From: CADEEN01 sp963740395
Lineage (GTDB): Bacteria > Pseudomonadota > Gammaproteobacteria > Burkholderiales > Burkholderiaceae_C
Direction of reading: 5' to 3'
Assembly (NCBI GenBank): GCA_963740395.1
Contig: CAVUEP010000095.1
Coordinates: forward strand, 1 to 7,629
DNA: 7,629 bases
Translations under genes and position numbers: made by a program
Shown here: positions 5,396-7,629 of the stretch, piece by piece
Numbering within the stretch: position 1 is the stretch's first letter
How the letters are laid out: the number at the start of each line of letters is the position of its first letter
Notes under the pieces: model-generated
Told to the model about the DNA's origin: nothing
What the model saw: only the letters and a program-made list of their open reading frames with translations
Database searches by the model: none

Positions 5396-7448
5396 ATGGG
5401 CAACGTGAGCGCCGACCCGGGCCAACAGGGTGCCGGAATCGACCTGAGCCAGTTCTTCCAGGTCTTCTTCGAGGAGGCCAGGGAGAACCTCGACCAGATG
5501 GAGCAGCGGCTGCTCCGCTTCGATGTCGCGGTTGCCGACGATGAGGACCTGAACGCGATCTTCCGCTGTGCCCACTCGGTCAAGGGCGGCGCGGCGACCT
5601 TCGGCTTCAACGACGTGACCGAACTCACGCACGAGATGGAAACCCTGCTGGACAAGCTGCGCCGACGCGAGCTGATGCCCAACGTGGCCATGGTCGACAC
5701 CCTGCTGGCCGCCGGTGACGCGCTCAAGGCCCAGCTCGCCCGCCATCAGGGCAGCGGTGAAGCGGCGCCCGACACCACCGGACTGCTGAGCAGCATCCGC
5801 GCGCTGGCCAAGGGCCAGGGCCAGCCCTCGGCCCGAACGGCGGCCTCTGCGGTCGACGCAGGAACACGGACCCTGGAACTGACACTTGGGCCATTGCAGG
5901 ACAGCGCGCAGGCCGATGGCCTGATCGAGCTGTTCAGCGAGATCGAAGGCCTGGGCACCATCGAAGCACTCGACGCCGGTCGCGACGCGGACAGCATGCG
6001 CCGCTTCAGGATCGTCACGAGTTCGTCGGAAAACGATCTGCTGGACCTGTTCATGTTTCACGTCGCGCGCGAGCAGGTTCGCCTGGCGCCGTGCGGCCCC
6101 GGATTCGGCTTCCACGCCGGCGCACCGGGTGCTCCCGACGACACGCCGCAAGCGGCAGTGGACGAGGGCTATGGATTCTTCGACGGCGCGCCCGGAGCGC
6201 CGGTGCAGGCCGACATGCCGGCGCTGGCCGGCGTCGCCGCTATGGCAGCGCCGCGCGCGGACGTCAAGTCGGCGCCGGGCCCCGACTCCAGCACCTTGCG
6301 CGTGTCGGTCGAAAAGGTCGACCAGCTGATCAACCTGGTCGGCGAACTCGTCATCACGCAGGCCATGCTCGCACAGACCAGCAAGGACGCGGACAGGGCC
6401 ATCGTGCAGCAGATGAGCGCCGGCCTGGCCGACCTGGAGCGCAATACGCGCGATCTGCAGGAAGCCGTGATGTCGATCCGGATGATTCCGATGTCGCTCG
6501 TCTTCAACCGGTTCCCCCGCATGCTGCGCGACCTGGCCGGCAAGCTGGGCAAGAAGGTCGAACTGGTGACCATCGGGGACGCGACCGAACTCGACAAGGG
6601 GCTGGTCGAGAAGATCACCGACCCGCTGACCCACCTGGTGCAGGAACAGCTGCGACCATGGCATCGAACTGCCGCACGAACGCATCGCGAAGGGCAAGCC
6701 GGCGCACGGCACGATCACGCTCGCGGCCCGCCATCAAGGCGGCAGCATCGTGATCGAAGTGCGCGACGACGGCCACGGCCTGAACCGTGACAAGCTGATC
6801 AAGAAGGCGCGCGAGCGCGGCATCGAAGCACCCGACTCGATGAGCGACGCCGACGTCTGGGCCCTGATCTTCGCGCCGGGCTTCTCGACCGCCGACGCGG
6901 TGACCGACGTCTCGGGACGCGGGGTCGGCATGGACGTGGTCAAGAAGAACATCACCTCGCTCAACGGCTCGGTCGAGATCGACTCGGCCGAGGGCTACGG
7001 CATGAGCGTGCGCGTGCGCCTGCCGCTCACGCTGGCCATCATGGACGGCATGAGCGTGGGAGTCGGTGACGAGTGCTACATCCTGCCGCTGGGCTCGGTC
7101 GTCGAGTCGTTCCAGATCACGGCCGACACGATCCGCACGATCGGTGGCAGCGGCCGCGTCGTCCGGGTGCGTGACGAATACATGCCGGTGGTCGATGTCG
7201 AGCAGGTCTTCCAGGTGCCGCGCCGCAACAGCGAGCAGCGCAGCGACATCATGGTCGTGGTCGAAGCCGACGGGCGGCGCGCCGCACTGCTGGTGGACGA
7301 GTTGCTCGGCCAGCAGCAGGTCGTGGTCAAGAACCTCGAATCCAACTATCGCCGCGTCGACGGCATCTCGGGCGCGACGATCATGGGCGATGGCCGCGTG
7401 GCGCTGATCCTCGACATCGCCTCGCTGGTCCACCAGTCCAGGCATTGA
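5396..7448 (+). CDS. cheA: Chemotaxis histidine kinase CheA, with one frame break
   Basis: CheA is the receptor-controlled kinase that phosphorylates CheY and CheB. The corrected protein has 683 residues. P1 (about 15-125) carries the phospho-histidine H60 in CAHSVKGGAATFGF. A P2-like domain (about 157-230) and a Gly/Ala/Pro-rich linker (about 231-295) follow. The dimerisation domain P3 (about 296-360) begins STLRVSVEKVDQLINLVGEL. The ATPase domain P4 has the N box DPLTHLVRNSCDHGIE (around 409-424), the G1 box VRDDGHGLN (455-463) and the G2 box GRGVGMDV (507-514). The CheW-like P5 domain (about 540-683) contains MDGMSVGVGDECYILPLGSV. One extra base at about 6641-6644, inside the N box, breaks the frame; without it the protein is complete. 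As written, translation would stop at 6790 without the G boxes and P5. It lies 26 bp after cheY and 19 bp before the receptor-like gene. Confidence 0.96.
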
Positions 7449-7467
7449 CCGCGCACTCGAATCCACG

Positions 7468-7629
7468 ATGAACCAACTTCAGACCATCATTCGCCGCTTC
7501 TCGATCCGGGTGCGAATGCATGCGCTGGTCGTCATGGTGATCGGCCTGCTCGCGCTCGGCGGCATGGCCGGCGTGGTGGGCGGACTCGAACTCAAGGCGC
7601 TGAGCGTCGAGACAAGCACCTCGGCGATT
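7468..7629 (+). CDS. N-terminus of a membrane protein, probably a methyl-accepting chemotaxis receptor (partial)
   Basis: The first 54 codons are present and the frame runs open to the right edge. The sequence begins MNQLQTIIRRFSIRVRMHAL, a short basic cytoplasmic segment. It is followed by a hydrophobic stretch (about residues 20-40, VVMVIGLLALGGMAGVVGG) fitting a first transmembrane helix, and then the start of a periplasmic region. This is the usual opening of a methyl-accepting chemotaxis protein, and the place directly after cheA (19 bp) supports that. The signalling domain is outside the window, so another transmembrane sensor with the same kind of N-terminus remains possible. No strong Shine-Dalgarno sequence is seen; translation may be coupled to cheA. 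Confidence 0.7.
   Translation, partial: MNQLQTIIRRFSIRVRMHALVVMVIGLLALGGMAGVVGGLELKALSVETSTSAI

Noticed and set aside
4401..6718. Long minus-strand open frames opposite the CheZ-like gene, cheY and cheA
   Set aside because: They are antisense shadows of genes with recognised motifs and show no domain of their own.
1..7629. tRNA, rRNA, CRISPR array, insertion sequence, attachment site or riboswitch
   Set aside because: Nothing resembling these was seen on either strand; coding density is high and the only notable gap is the 161-bp divergent region.

Overview
The window is GC-rich DNA with dense coding on both strands. It looks like a motile betaproteobacterium of the order Burkholderiales, perhaps the Rubrivivax/Leptothrix/Ideonella side. 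That placement is an inference from gene content, protein style and the flagellar-type promoter; no marker gene is present.

The window is two divergent gene sets facing away from a 161-bp intergenic region (4336-4496). The minus-strand set reads from 4335 down to the left edge as five closely packed genes. They are a soluble histidine kinase with an N-terminal receiver domain, a NarL/LuxR-type response regulator, an EgtB/SenA-like (DinB plus SUMF1/FGE-fold) protein, a 2Fe-2S small subunit, and the start of the molybdopterin-binding large subunit of a xanthine dehydrogenase/CO dehydrogenase-type molybdenum hydroxylase. Gaps are 19, 11 and 35 bp, then a 4-bp ATGA overlap, so a single transcript is plausible. 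The kinase and regulator are an obvious cognate pair. The link between the EgtB-like protein and the molybdenum enzyme is unexplained.

The plus-strand set (4497 to the right edge) is a chemotaxis operon: a short CheZ-like protein with a DxxxQ phosphatase motif, cheY, cheA, and the first 54 codons of a membrane protein that is probably a methyl-accepting chemotaxis receptor. A good match to a sigma-28 (FliA) promoter lies 69 bp before the first start codon, which would tie this operon to flagellar gene expression. In this pathway the receptor controls CheA autophosphorylation, CheA phosphorylates CheY, and the CheZ-like protein would dephosphorylate CheY-P.

Seven single-base frame breaks interrupt otherwise intact genes: one in the small subunit, one in the EgtB-like gene, four in the response regulator and one in cheA. 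Every one is resolved by removing one base, and the corrected lengths are exact codon multiples. I read them as uncorrected sequence errors, concentrated in 2484-2798, rather than as true pseudogenes. The most interesting biology is the EgtB-like protein, in which two of the three expected iron-binding histidines appear to be replaced, and the compact CheZ-like protein.
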